Of a stretch of 17,985 nucleotides of DNA, positions 1-8,133 are shown piece after piece. The stretch spans positions 1-17,985 of the forward strand of contig RFKD01000039.1 of the NCBI GenBank assembly GCA_003694545.1, given 5' to 3'. The notes under the pieces are model-generated. The model did not search any database, was not told the DNA's origin, and saw nothing but the letters and a program-made list of their open reading frames with translations. Source of the DNA: Candidatus Parcubacteria bacterium. Its GTDB lineage: Bacteria; Patescibacteriota; Minisyncoccia; Phycocordibacterales; UBA12088. Every line of letters starts with the position of its first letter. Position 1 is the stretch's first letter. The translations under genes and the position numbers were made by a program.

Positions 1-1
1 G

Positions 2-2626
2 GCGGACAACGAACGGGCTCGCGCGGCGCTACGCGCGACGATGGAGCTTGATGCGGCCCGCACGGTGGACGAAGCGGCCGTGGAAATTTACAAACGCTTG
101 CGGGACTCGGAGCCCCCGACGCCCGCCCACGCGAAAGAATTGGTGCGCGGGTTGTTTGCCTCGGAGCGGTATGACATTTCCTATGTCGGCCGTTTCCGCT
201 TCAATCAGCGCTTCGGCTTGCCGATGGATGAGAAGGCGCTTAAGGAGCAATCGCTGACGCTATTGGATTTTGGCGCCATTGTGCGCCATTTGGCGGATTT
301 ATACGCGGATCCTCATGCGGAGGGAGACGATATTGACCACCTTGGTTTTCGGCGCGTGCGGTTTGTTGGCGAGCTCTTAGAGCAACGCTTGCGCGTTGGC
401 TTGACGCGCATGAAGCGCAATGTACAAGACCGAATGTCAACCATTGAGAGCGACACGACGCAAGTCGTCCAGCTTTTGAACCCTCGCCCATTTGCCGCGG
501 CAATTCGCGAGTTCTTCACCAGCAATCAGCTTTCTCAGCTGGCTCAACAGCAAAACATTCTCACGGAAATGGAACATTTGCGCTCGCTTTCCGCTTTGGG
601 TCCGGGAGGGCTGACGCGCGAGCGTGCTGGTTTTGAGGTGCGCGATGTCCATCCTTCCCACTACGGGCGTTTGTGCCCCATTCACACGCCTGAAGGCCCC
701 AACATCGGCCTGATTCTCCACTTGGCAACCTATGGCACCGTGGATGAATTTGGCAGCATCCTCTCGCCGTTTGCGCGCGTGGAGGGGGGGAAGGTGACAG
801 GCGAAATCGTCTACCTCAACGCGCACCAAGAAGAGGAGCATAATGTGGCGCACGCTGCGACGCCTGTGGATGAAAAAGGCAACATTATTCCGCACATGGT
901 GGAGGTGCGCTTTCGCGGTGCGCCGCGTATGGTGCCACGCAAGGAGGTGCACTATATTGATGTTGCCACCTACCAGCCGTGGTCGGTTGCAACTTCGCTC
1001 ATTCCGTTTCTGGAAAACGACGACTCGAACCGCGCGTTGATGGGTTCAAATATGCAAAAGCAGGCTACACCTCTTTTGCGCCCCGAGGCGCCTCTCGTAG
1101 CAACCGGGTTTGAAGCCTCGGTCGCTCGTGACAGCGGCAGGCTGGTTATTGCCGAAGAAGACGGCGAAATTGTCGCGGTGGACGCGCGCTCTATCACACT
1201 ACTCACCAAGAAAGGCGAACGGCGCACCTACCCTCTCTTGAACTTTCACCGCACCAACGACAAGTCTTGCTTACATCATCGCCCCATTGTCAGCAAGGGG
1301 CACAAGGTCAAACGCGGAGACGTCCTGGCCGACACACTTTCGACCGACCGCGGCCAGCTTGCGTTGGGGCATAATGTGCGCGTCGCGTTTATGAGTTGGT
1401 ACGGCGCGAACTACGAAGACGCTATTGTCATTTCCGAACGCTTGGTACAAGACGCGAAGTATGCCTCCATTTACATTGAAGACTTTGAGTGTGTCGTGCG
1501 CGAGACGAAGCTCGGGCCAGAGGTGACCACGCACGATATCCCCAATGTGGGTGAGCACCGCCTTCGCAACCTTGATGAAGACGGCATTGTACGCGTTGGC
1601 GCCGAAGTGGAGCCCGGGGATATCCTCGTCGGGAAAGTAACCCCCAAAGGAGAGTCGCAGTTGACGCCTGAAGAGCGACTGCTTCGCTCTATTTTTGGCG
1701 AGCAAGCCAAGGAGGTGAAAGACACCTCACTGCGCCTTGAAGGAGGGAAGCGGGGCCGCGTGATTGGCGTGCGGGTTTTCTCCCGAGAAGCGGGGTATCA
1801 GCTGGAAAGCGGCGTGTTGAAAAAGGTGGTGGTAACGATCGCGCAAGTGCGCCCAATTTCCGTTGGCGACAAGCTTGCTGGCCGTCACGGCAACAAGGGG
1901 GTTATTTCCCTCATCTTGCCTGTTGAGGATATGCCGTATGACGAAAACGGCGAGCCGGTGGATGTCGTGCTTACTCCTTTGGGCGTGCCGAGCCGTATGA
2001 ATTTGGGACAGATTCTGGAAATGCACCTCGGCCTTGCGGCGGGGACGCTCGGGTATCAGGCTATCGTGCCGCCGTTTCAAGGGGCAACGGAAGAGGAAAT
2101 TCAGGAAGAGTTGAAGGTGGCCGGCTTTTCAGAAAACGGCAAGATCCGCTTGTTTGACGGCAGGACAGGCGAGCCGTTTGCGCAGCCGGTAGCCGTGGGG
2201 ATGATGTACATTATGAAGCTTCACCATATGGTGGAAGACAAGATCCATATGCGCTCAGTGGGGCCGTATTCGCTGATCACCCAACAACCGTTGGGAGGCA
2301 AGGCGCGCCACGGCGGTCAGCGTTTTGGGGAGATGGAAGTGTGGGCGCTGTTGGGGTATGGTGCGGCGTACACTTTGCGGGAGATGCTTACGATCAAATC
2401 AGACGACATCCAAGGGCGCACGGCCGCGTTTGACGCCATCGTCAAAGGTAAGCCTATCGTGATGCAAAACACGCCGGCGGCGTTCAGTGTGCTCATCAAC
2501 CATTTGCGCGGGTTAGCGCTTGAGGTGGTGCCGCTTTCCAAGTCTCACGGCGACGGAGCAGCACATGCTGAGACCGCAGCTCCCCAGTCATCAATGGTTA
2601 TAAGCGAACTACCCAACGATAATTAA
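2..2626 (+). CDS. rpoB: DNA-directed RNA polymerase subunit beta, 5'-truncated by window edge
   Basis: Catalytic beta subunit of RNA polymerase. The frame is open from base 2, so the gene begins before the window; judged by Firmicutes-length homologues about 290 N-terminal residues are missing. Counting from the first Met (base 41), the rifampicin-cluster region is at about residues 158-190 and runs into SALGPGGLTRERAGFEVRDV, then TPEGPNIGLI. Further on are IPFLENDDSNRALMGSNMQ, YEDAIVISE and the lysine-bearing active-site motif GDKLAGRHGNKGVIS. The C-terminus has GGQRFGEMEVWALLGYGAAY, then a short non-conserved tail. The large E. coli lineage insertions are not evident. It is followed after 12 bases by rpoC, the universal order. 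Unusual residues in the rifampicin pocket are reported separately. Identity is certain; only the 5' end is unseen. Confidence 0.98.
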   Translation, partial: ADNERARAALRATMELDAARTVDEAAVEIYKRLRDSEPPTPAHAKELVRGLFASERYDISYVGRFRFNQRFGLPMDEKALKEQSLTLLDFGAIVRHLADLYADPHAEGDDIDHLGFRRVRFVGELLEQRLRVGLTRMKRNVQDRMSTIESDTTQVVQLLNPRPFAAAIREFFTSNQLSQLAQQQNILTEMEHLRSLSALGPGGLTRERAGFEVRDVHPSHYGRLCPIHTPEGPNIGLILHLATYGTVDEFGSILSPFARVEGGKVTGEIVYLNAHQEEEHNVAHAATPVDEKGNIIPHMVEVRFRGAPRMVPRKEVHYIDVATYQPWSVATSLIPFLENDDSNRALMGSNMQKQATPLLRPEAPLVATGFEASVARDSGRLVIAEEDGEIVAVDARSITLLTKKGERRTYPLLNFHRTNDKSCLHHRPIVSKGHKVKRGDVLADTLSTDRGQLALGHNVRVAFMSWYGANYEDAIVISERLVQDAKYASIYIEDFECVVRETKLGPEVTTHDIPNVGEHRLRNLDEDGIVRVGAEVEPGDILVGKVTPKGESQLTPEERLLRSIFGEQAKEVKDTSLRLEGGKRGRVIGVRVFSREAGYQLESGVLKKVVVTIAQVRPISVGDKLAGRHGNKGVISLILPVEDMPYDENGEPVDVVLTPLGVPSRMNLGQILEMHLGLAAGTLGYQAIVPPFQGATEEEIQEELKVAGFSENGKIRLFDGRTGEPFAQPVAVGMMYIMKLHHMVEDKIHMRSVGPYSLITQQPLGGKARHGGQRFGEMEVWALLGYGAAYTLREMLTIKSDDIQGRTAAFDAIVKGKPIVMQNTPAAFSVLINHLRGLALEVVPLSKSHGDGAAHAETAAPQSSMVISELPNDN

Positions 2627-2638
2627 CCTACAAATTCT

Positions 2639-5600
2639 ATGGCGGCAGATGCTCGAACTTCCCACAACACCAAAGAGCGCGCACAACAGCAGGACTTTTC
2701 CGCCCTGTTGTTGCGTCTTGCCTCCCCGGAAACCATTCGGTCGTGGTCGTACGGCGAAGTTACCAAACCAGAAACCATCAACTACCGCACCCAGCGGGCG
2801 GAAAAATACGGCTTGTTTGACGAGCGTATTTTTGGCCCTGAGCGCGACCACGAATGTTTCTGCGGCAAATACAAAGGCATTCGGTACCGCGGTATTGTGT
2901 GCGACCGATGCGGCGTGGAGGTGACGCGCTCGATCGTGCGCCGTGAGCGAATGGGGCACATCGAGCTTGTCGTTCCTGTTGCGCATATTTGGTATTTACG
3001 CAGTGTTCCGTCTCGCATTGCGACCGTGCTCGGTATTTCAAGCAGCGACGCGGAGCGGGTCGTGTATTTTGCGGGCTACATTGTAATGCGCGTTAATGAA
3101 AAAGAGCGTTCCCGCGTGTTGAAAGCAATTGAGCAGGAATACAAAAGCCGCAGTAAGGAAGAATCGCCCGAGGAAGAGGCGTCTTCGCTTAAGGAGCGCT
3201 ATGAAAAAGCGCGCCGAGAGGTGATGTCGCTGCAAGTGGGAACCGTGCTGGATGAAGAAACCTACCATCGCTACAGCGTGAAGTACAGCACGGTGTTTGA
3301 CGCCTCAACGGGGGCCGAGGCCCTGTATGAACTTGCCCGCAGGCTTGATTTGTCGGCATTGGAGCATCAGCTCTTGGAAGAGCTGGCGAAAACGCGCGGC
3401 GCGGAGCGCGCCAAAATTGACCGCCGCCTTGCGCTCGTGCGCTCCTTGCGCGCTTCCGGTAATCGGCCTGAGTGGATGTTTCTTTCCGTATTGCCGGTTA
3501 TTCCGCCAGCCTTACGCCCGATGGTTGCTCTTGAAGGCGGGCGTCACGCTTCCAGCGATATCAACGACTTGTACCGCCGCGTCATTAACCGTAACAATCG
3601 GTTAAAGAAGTTGATGGACATTCACGCGCCGGAAGTTATTTTGCGCAACGAAAAGCGCATTTTGCAGGAAGCCGTTGATGCTCTGTTGGACAACGCGATG
3701 CGCCTTGGCGCGGGGCGCGAATCCGTAGGTGCTGCGCGCCGCCCCCTGAAATCTTTGGCTGATTACCTTAAAGGAAAAACGGGGTATTTCCGCCAGAACC
3801 TCTTGGGTAAACGCGTTGACTATTCAGGGCGTTCGGTGATCGTCGTCGGCCCGGAACTGCGCATTGACGAGTGCGGTTTGCCGAAACATATGGCGCTGGA
3901 ATTGTTTCGCCCGTTTGTCATTGCGGAGCTTTTGCGCCGCGAACGGGTCCACAACATTCGCGGCGCCGGGCGCCTGATTGAAGACGGCGATCCTGAGGTG
4001 TGGGCTATTTTGGAGGAGGTGATACGGGGAAAGTATGTGCTCTTAAACCGCGCACCCACGCTGCACCGTCAAGGTATCCAAGCGTTCCGTCCGGTGTTGG
4101 TTGAAGGAAACGCTATTCGTTTGCATCCGCAGGTGTGCCCTGCGTTTAACGCGGATTTCGACGGCGATCAAATGGCGGTGCATGTGCCGCTTTCGGAAGA
4201 AGCGCAGTGGGAAGCGCGCGAGGTAATCACATCGCGCAAAAATATCCTCAAACCAGGTAACGGCGGCCCTATTATTGAAATGGCCAAAGACATTGCGCTG
4301 GGGGTGTATTGGATGACAAAGGAAGTGGGGGGAGAGCCGGGGGAAGGAAAATACTTTGCCTCCCCCAACGAAGCCATCACGGCCTACGACTACGGCGTTG
4401 TCGGCTTCCGCGCGAAGATTAAGGTTTTGCCCACGGATTCGCCCAAGTATGCCCAGTTTGGAGGAAAGCCGTTTGAAACGACTGTCGGACGCTTGCTGTT
4501 TAACAGCGTTTTGCCTTCCGATTTCCCGTATCTCAACACGGAAATGAAGAAGGGGGCACTCGCGAAGCTCGTCGATGATTTAATTGGGCGCTACGGGCTT
4601 GAGCGTGTTCCGGAAATTGCTGACCGAATCAAAAACTTTGGCTTCGCGTACGCCACGCGCGCCGGCATCACTTTCGGGATGAGCGATGTGGTGGTGCCGG
4701 AGGAAAAGACAGCCATCATTGAAGAAGCTCGGCGCAAGCAAATGGAAATTGAAGAACAATACCGCGAGGGGCTCCTTTCGCGCGCCGAGCGCAAGCGTCT
4801 CCTGATCTCGTTGTGGCATCAAGCGAAGAGCGCGATTGAATCGCGCATTCCGCAGTCGCTCGATCCGCAGGGTTCCCTGCACGACTTGGTAGTTTCGGGG
4901 GCTCGCGGCTCTATGGCGCAAGTGACGCAAATGGCGGGGATGAAAGGGTTGGTGGCTTCCACGAAAGGGGACACAATCGAGTTTCCCGTTGTTGCTTCGA
5001 TGAAAGAAGGCCTTTCGCCAATTGAATACTTCATTACCACGCATGGTGCGCGCAAGGGCCTTACCGACACAGCGCTCAACACTGCCAAAGCTGGGTACTT
5101 AACTCGCAAGCTTTTCGATGTCGCGCACACGCTCGTCGTGCGCGAGGCAGACTGCGGCACGCGCAAGGGTATTACCATCGCGCGCAAAAGCGCCTCCGGG
5201 ATTGACATTCCTCTCGCAAAGAATATCCAAGGGCGAACGGCGCTGGAAGACATTACGATTGGTGGGGAAGTGGTGGTGCGGCGCAACGAGCTCATCTCGC
5301 GGGAAGCGGCACAACGCATTGACGCGGCGCAAGAAATCCAAGCAGTGAAGGTTCGCTCACCAATGACCTGCAAGACGCTTGACGGAGTTTGTCAGCACTG
5401 TTATGGGGCTGATTTAACCACATGGGAACTCGTGGATCTCGGCGAGGCAGTGGGAACTGTTGCCGCGCAAGCCATTGGCGAGCCGGGGACCCAGCTGACG
5501 ATGCGCACCTTCCACACAGGCGGCGTGGCGCAAATCGGCGGAGATATCACCCAAGGTCTCCCGCGCGTTGAAGAAGTGTTCGGGCGGCGCTCGCCGAAAA

Positions 5601-6394
5601 GCCCAGCCGTGCTTGCCAAAGTTGCGGGAGTTGTGACGGCAATTGAGGAAGACGGCGGAAGTAAGGTGGTTGTGGTGACTCCCGAACTGGAAGAGCGCAC
5701 CAAGAAGGGGGACGCCGTGCGGCACATTGTTGCGCCTCCGCGCGTGGTGGCGGTTCAAGTCGGCGAGCGGGTGGAAAAAGGTGCGTTCCTTACTGACGGC
5801 TCCGCTGATATTGAAGAGTTGTACCACTTAGCGGGGAAGGAGGTTGCTCAAGAATACATCATCACGGAAGCCGTCAAAATTTACGAATTGCAAGGTGCTC
5901 CCGTGTCGCGCAAACATATGGAAACTATTGTGAAGCAAATGTTTTCGCGCCGCCGCGTATTGCACCCCGGCGACACACGGTTTGCGGCGGGTGATATTGT
6001 GGAAGACTGGGTTCTGCTTGAAGAAAACGAGCGGGTGAAATCTTCAGGAGGTGATCCGGCGACGAGTGAAGAGATTGTGCTTGGCATTACCGAAGTCTCG
6101 CTGACGCGGGAAAGCTGGCTTTCCGCGGCCTCCTTCCAGCACACCACCCGGGTTCTCATCAATGCCGCGCTGAGGGGGGCAGCGGATCATTTGCGTGGTT
6201 TGAAAGAGAATGTCATTGTGGGGCGTGTTATTCCGGCCGGCAGTGGTTTTCCAGGAAGCACCAAGCAGCAAGCAGTAGCCGAGCTCCAGCGTCAGCGGGA
6301 AGAAGCGGAATTGGCGGCGCAATCGGCGCCAGAAGAAGCGGCGGAGCTTTTTGTACAAGCGCTTGAAGAAACCCAGCACGACGCTGAGCGTTAA
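2639..6394 (+). CDS. rpoC: DNA-directed RNA polymerase subunit beta'
   Basis: Largest RNA polymerase subunit, complete at 1251 residues. The N-terminal zinc site is intact (C73, C75, C88, C91 in CFCGKYKG...CDRCGVEV). The magnesium-binding motif NADFDGDQMAVH has its three aspartates at 506, 508 and 510. The second zinc site is also complete (C839, C911, C918, C921). The bridge-helix and trigger-loop region is recognisable (MAGMKGLVAS, THGARKGLTDTAL, GEPGTQLTMRTFH). The catalytic motif lies about 45 residues further in than in E. coli, apparently because of a charged, coil-like insertion around residues 155-200. The C-terminal 45 residues are a Glu/Gln/Ala-rich tail. The start follows rpoB by 12 bases with no Shine-Dalgarno motif, and the stop precedes dnaG by 9 bases, which suggests one operon. 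Identity is certain. Confidence 0.98.
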   Translation: MAADARTSHNTKERAQQQDFSALLLRLASPETIRSWSYGEVTKPETINYRTQRAEKYGLFDERIFGPERDHECFCGKYKGIRYRGIVCDRCGVEVTRSIVRRERMGHIELVVPVAHIWYLRSVPSRIATVLGISSSDAERVVYFAGYIVMRVNEKERSRVLKAIEQEYKSRSKEESPEEEASSLKERYEKARREVMSLQVGTVLDEETYHRYSVKYSTVFDASTGAEALYELARRLDLSALEHQLLEELAKTRGAERAKIDRRLALVRSLRASGNRPEWMFLSVLPVIPPALRPMVALEGGRHASSDINDLYRRVINRNNRLKKLMDIHAPEVILRNEKRILQEAVDALLDNAMRLGAGRESVGAARRPLKSLADYLKGKTGYFRQNLLGKRVDYSGRSVIVVGPELRIDECGLPKHMALELFRPFVIAELLRRERVHNIRGAGRLIEDGDPEVWAILEEVIRGKYVLLNRAPTLHRQGIQAFRPVLVEGNAIRLHPQVCPAFNADFDGDQMAVHVPLSEEAQWEAREVITSRKNILKPGNGGPIIEMAKDIALGVYWMTKEVGGEPGEGKYFASPNEAITAYDYGVVGFRAKIKVLPTDSPKYAQFGGKPFETTVGRLLFNSVLPSDFPYLNTEMKKGALAKLVDDLIGRYGLERVPEIADRIKNFGFAYATRAGITFGMSDVVVPEEKTAIIEEARRKQMEIEEQYREGLLSRAERKRLLISLWHQAKSAIESRIPQSLDPQGSLHDLVVSGARGSMAQVTQMAGMKGLVASTKGDTIEFPVVASMKEGLSPIEYFITTHGARKGLTDTALNTAKAGYLTRKLFDVAHTLVVREADCGTRKGITIARKSASGIDIPLAKNIQGRTALEDITIGGEVVVRRNELISREAAQRIDAAQEIQAVKVRSPMTCKTLDGVCQHCYGADLTTWELVDLGEAVGTVAAQAIGEPGTQLTMRTFHTGGVAQIGGDITQGLPRVEEVFGRRSPKSPAVLAKVAGVVTAIEEDGGSKVVVVTPELEERTKKGDAVRHIVAPPRVVAVQVGERVEKGAFLTDGSADIEELYHLAGKEVAQEYIITEAVKIYELQGAPVSRKHMETIVKQMFSRRRVLHPGDTRFAAGDIVEDWVLLEENERVKSSGGDPATSEEIVLGITEVSLTRESWLSAASFQHTTRVLINAALRGAADHLRGLKENVIVGRVIPAGSGFPGSTKQQAVAELQRQREEAELAAQSAPEEAAELFVQALEETQHDAER

Positions 6395-6403
6395 GTAGGG
6401 CGC

Positions 6404-8122
6404 ATGGATGAGGTTGTCCGGCGCATCAAAGAACGAGTCGACCTTGTTGAGGTTGTGAGCCGCTATGTGAAGCTCACGAAGGCGGGCAAGAGCTACAAAG
6501 GCCTTTCCCCTTTCAAAAAAGAAAAGACGCCCTCCTTTTTTGTTTCTCCCGACAAACAACTGTACTATTGTTTTGCTTCAGGGAAAGGAGGGGATGTGTT
6601 CACCTTTATCCAAGAAGTGGAGCGCGTTGATTTTCGCGGCGCGCTTGAAATTCTCGCCAAAGAAGCCGGTGTTGAGCTCAAGCCCGTTTCCCCGAAAGAA
6701 GCGAGCCGCAAGGAGCGATGGTACGCGGCGCTGGAGGCCGCGGCAGAGTGGTTTTCGCGCAATCTCGAGCGAAACCCTGAGGCGCGCCAGTACCTCGCGC
6801 GACGCGGCGTTGACGAGCGCGTAGCTTCCTTGTTTCGCCTTGGGTACGCCCCCAACGAGCCAACTGCGCTTTTGGCGCATCTCACGAAAGCAGGATTTAC
6901 GAAGGAGGAGCTGCTTGCTGCCGGGATAGCAAGACAACGAGACGACGGCTCATATATCGCGCAACTGCGCTCACGCATCGTGTTTCCGTTGTGTGATACC
7001 GCAGGGAGGGTCGTCGGTTTTTCCGGCAGACGCTTCCCTGAGGACGAACGCCTTGGCCCTAAATATCTCAACACGCCTGAAACCGCGCTGTTTAAGAAAG
7101 GCGAAACACTCTATCCGTGGCATTTGGCGAAAGAGCCGGTGCGCCGCCACAATTGCGCGATAGTAGTTGAGGGCCAAATGGATGTGGTCAACGCGCATCG
7201 TGCCGGCTGGCCTATTGCGGTTGCCGTTTCGGGCACCGGTTTTACGGAGTACCACGCAGCACTGCTGACGCGCGCGGCGCAGCGTATTATTTTCGCGCTT
7301 GATGCCGATGAGGCGGGATTTCGTTCGCTTGTGCGTTCGGCGGCGCTCGTTTTGGGGCGGGGAGCGGAAGTGCGCGTTACGGTTTTGCCGGAAGGGCAAG
7401 ACCCTGCGGATGTGATTTCTCAAGACCCTGAAGCGTGGAGAGAAAGTGTGCGCGCGGCCCAGCCGGTCGTCGCGTATGTGGCGCGGCGCCTGCTTGCGGG
7501 CTCACCGCAAGCGAAAGCGCGTGGTATGCGCGACTACCTCGTTCCACTTATTGGCGCTATTCCTTCTGCGGTTGCCCGTTCGCTTGCCGCGCAGGAAGCG
7601 TCGGCAATCTTGGACATTCCAGCTTCCGCCCTTCTTGAGGATACGGCGCTTTGGCGTGCTCAAGAAGCGAGGGGAGCACGCGATTTAGCAAGGGCCAGAG
7701 AAGAGAAAGATGGAAGAGGAGTGACCGCGAGCGAGCGGGACTACCGGACTGCGCGGGAAAGATTTGTCGTTGAGGTTTTGCGTTACAGTTCGGAGACGGC
7801 GCGTCGACGCGTTGAGGAGGTGGTGCCGCAGGATATGCGGGAGGCGCTGTTGTCACGCTATCCGGAGGATGAGACCGCACGCATCGCGATTGGTATACGC
7901 GAAGAAGAGGACGAGAATTTCACCTCTCTTGCGCAAAGCGCCGCTTATGAGGTAGTATGGCTTGCAACGAAGGACGCCTTTGCCGCCGCTGCTCGATCGC
8001 TCGAGGAAATGGAGCGAGAGGGTGCTTCGCACGAGCAAACCGCGCCACTTTTACAAGAACTTGACGCCCTGCGTGATCGTCTTCGGCAAATAGAGGATGC
8101 GTGGCGCGTCCTTCGCAGGTAA
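6404..8122 (+). CDS. dnaG: DNA primase with degenerate zinc-binding domain
   Basis: Primase that makes RNA primers for replication with the DnaB helicase; 572 residues, close to the E. coli length. The order is an N-terminal CHC2-type domain (about 1-100), the RNA polymerase core with LGYAPNE and KYLNTPET, the TOPRIM domain with VEGQMDVV (E256) and the DAD pair (D300, D302), then a helical C-terminal region expected to bind helicase. The N-terminal fold is clear (YKGLSPFKKEKTPSFFVSP), but the canonical Cys-His-Cys-Cys zinc ligands read S35, K38, C56 and S59, so only one of four remains. The TOPRIM acidic residues are kept, so catalysis should be retained. The start is 9 bases after rpoC, with a weak TAGGG upstream. 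The placement directly behind rpoC and ahead of rpoD joins two operons that are separate in E. coli. Confidence 0.96.
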   Translation: MDEVVRRIKERVDLVEVVSRYVKLTKAGKSYKGLSPFKKEKTPSFFVSPDKQLYYCFASGKGGDVFTFIQEVERVDFRGALEILAKEAGVELKPVSPKEASRKERWYAALEAAAEWFSRNLERNPEARQYLARRGVDERVASLFRLGYAPNEPTALLAHLTKAGFTKEELLAAGIARQRDDGSYIAQLRSRIVFPLCDTAGRVVGFSGRRFPEDERLGPKYLNTPETALFKKGETLYPWHLAKEPVRRHNCAIVVEGQMDVVNAHRAGWPIAVAVSGTGFTEYHAALLTRAAQRIIFALDADEAGFRSLVRSAALVLGRGAEVRVTVLPEGQDPADVISQDPEAWRESVRAAQPVVAYVARRLLAGSPQAKARGMRDYLVPLIGAIPSAVARSLAAQEASAILDIPASALLEDTALWRAQEARGARDLARAREEKDGRGVTASERDYRTARERFVVEVLRYSSETARRRVEEVVPQDMREALLSRYPEDETARIAIGIREEEDENFTSLAQSAAYEVVWLATKDAFAAAARSLEEMEREGASHEQTAPLLQELDALRDRLRQIEDAWRVLRR

Positions 8123-8133
8123 CTTTTTGGCAT

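Noticed and set aside
4819..5373. A 184-codon minus-strand frame inside rpoC
   Set aside because: Covers a highly conserved rpoC region; composition and lack of motifs mark it as a shadow frame. The 171-codon frames opposite rpoB, the rpoC/dnaG junction and the DUF151 gene are rejected for the same reason.
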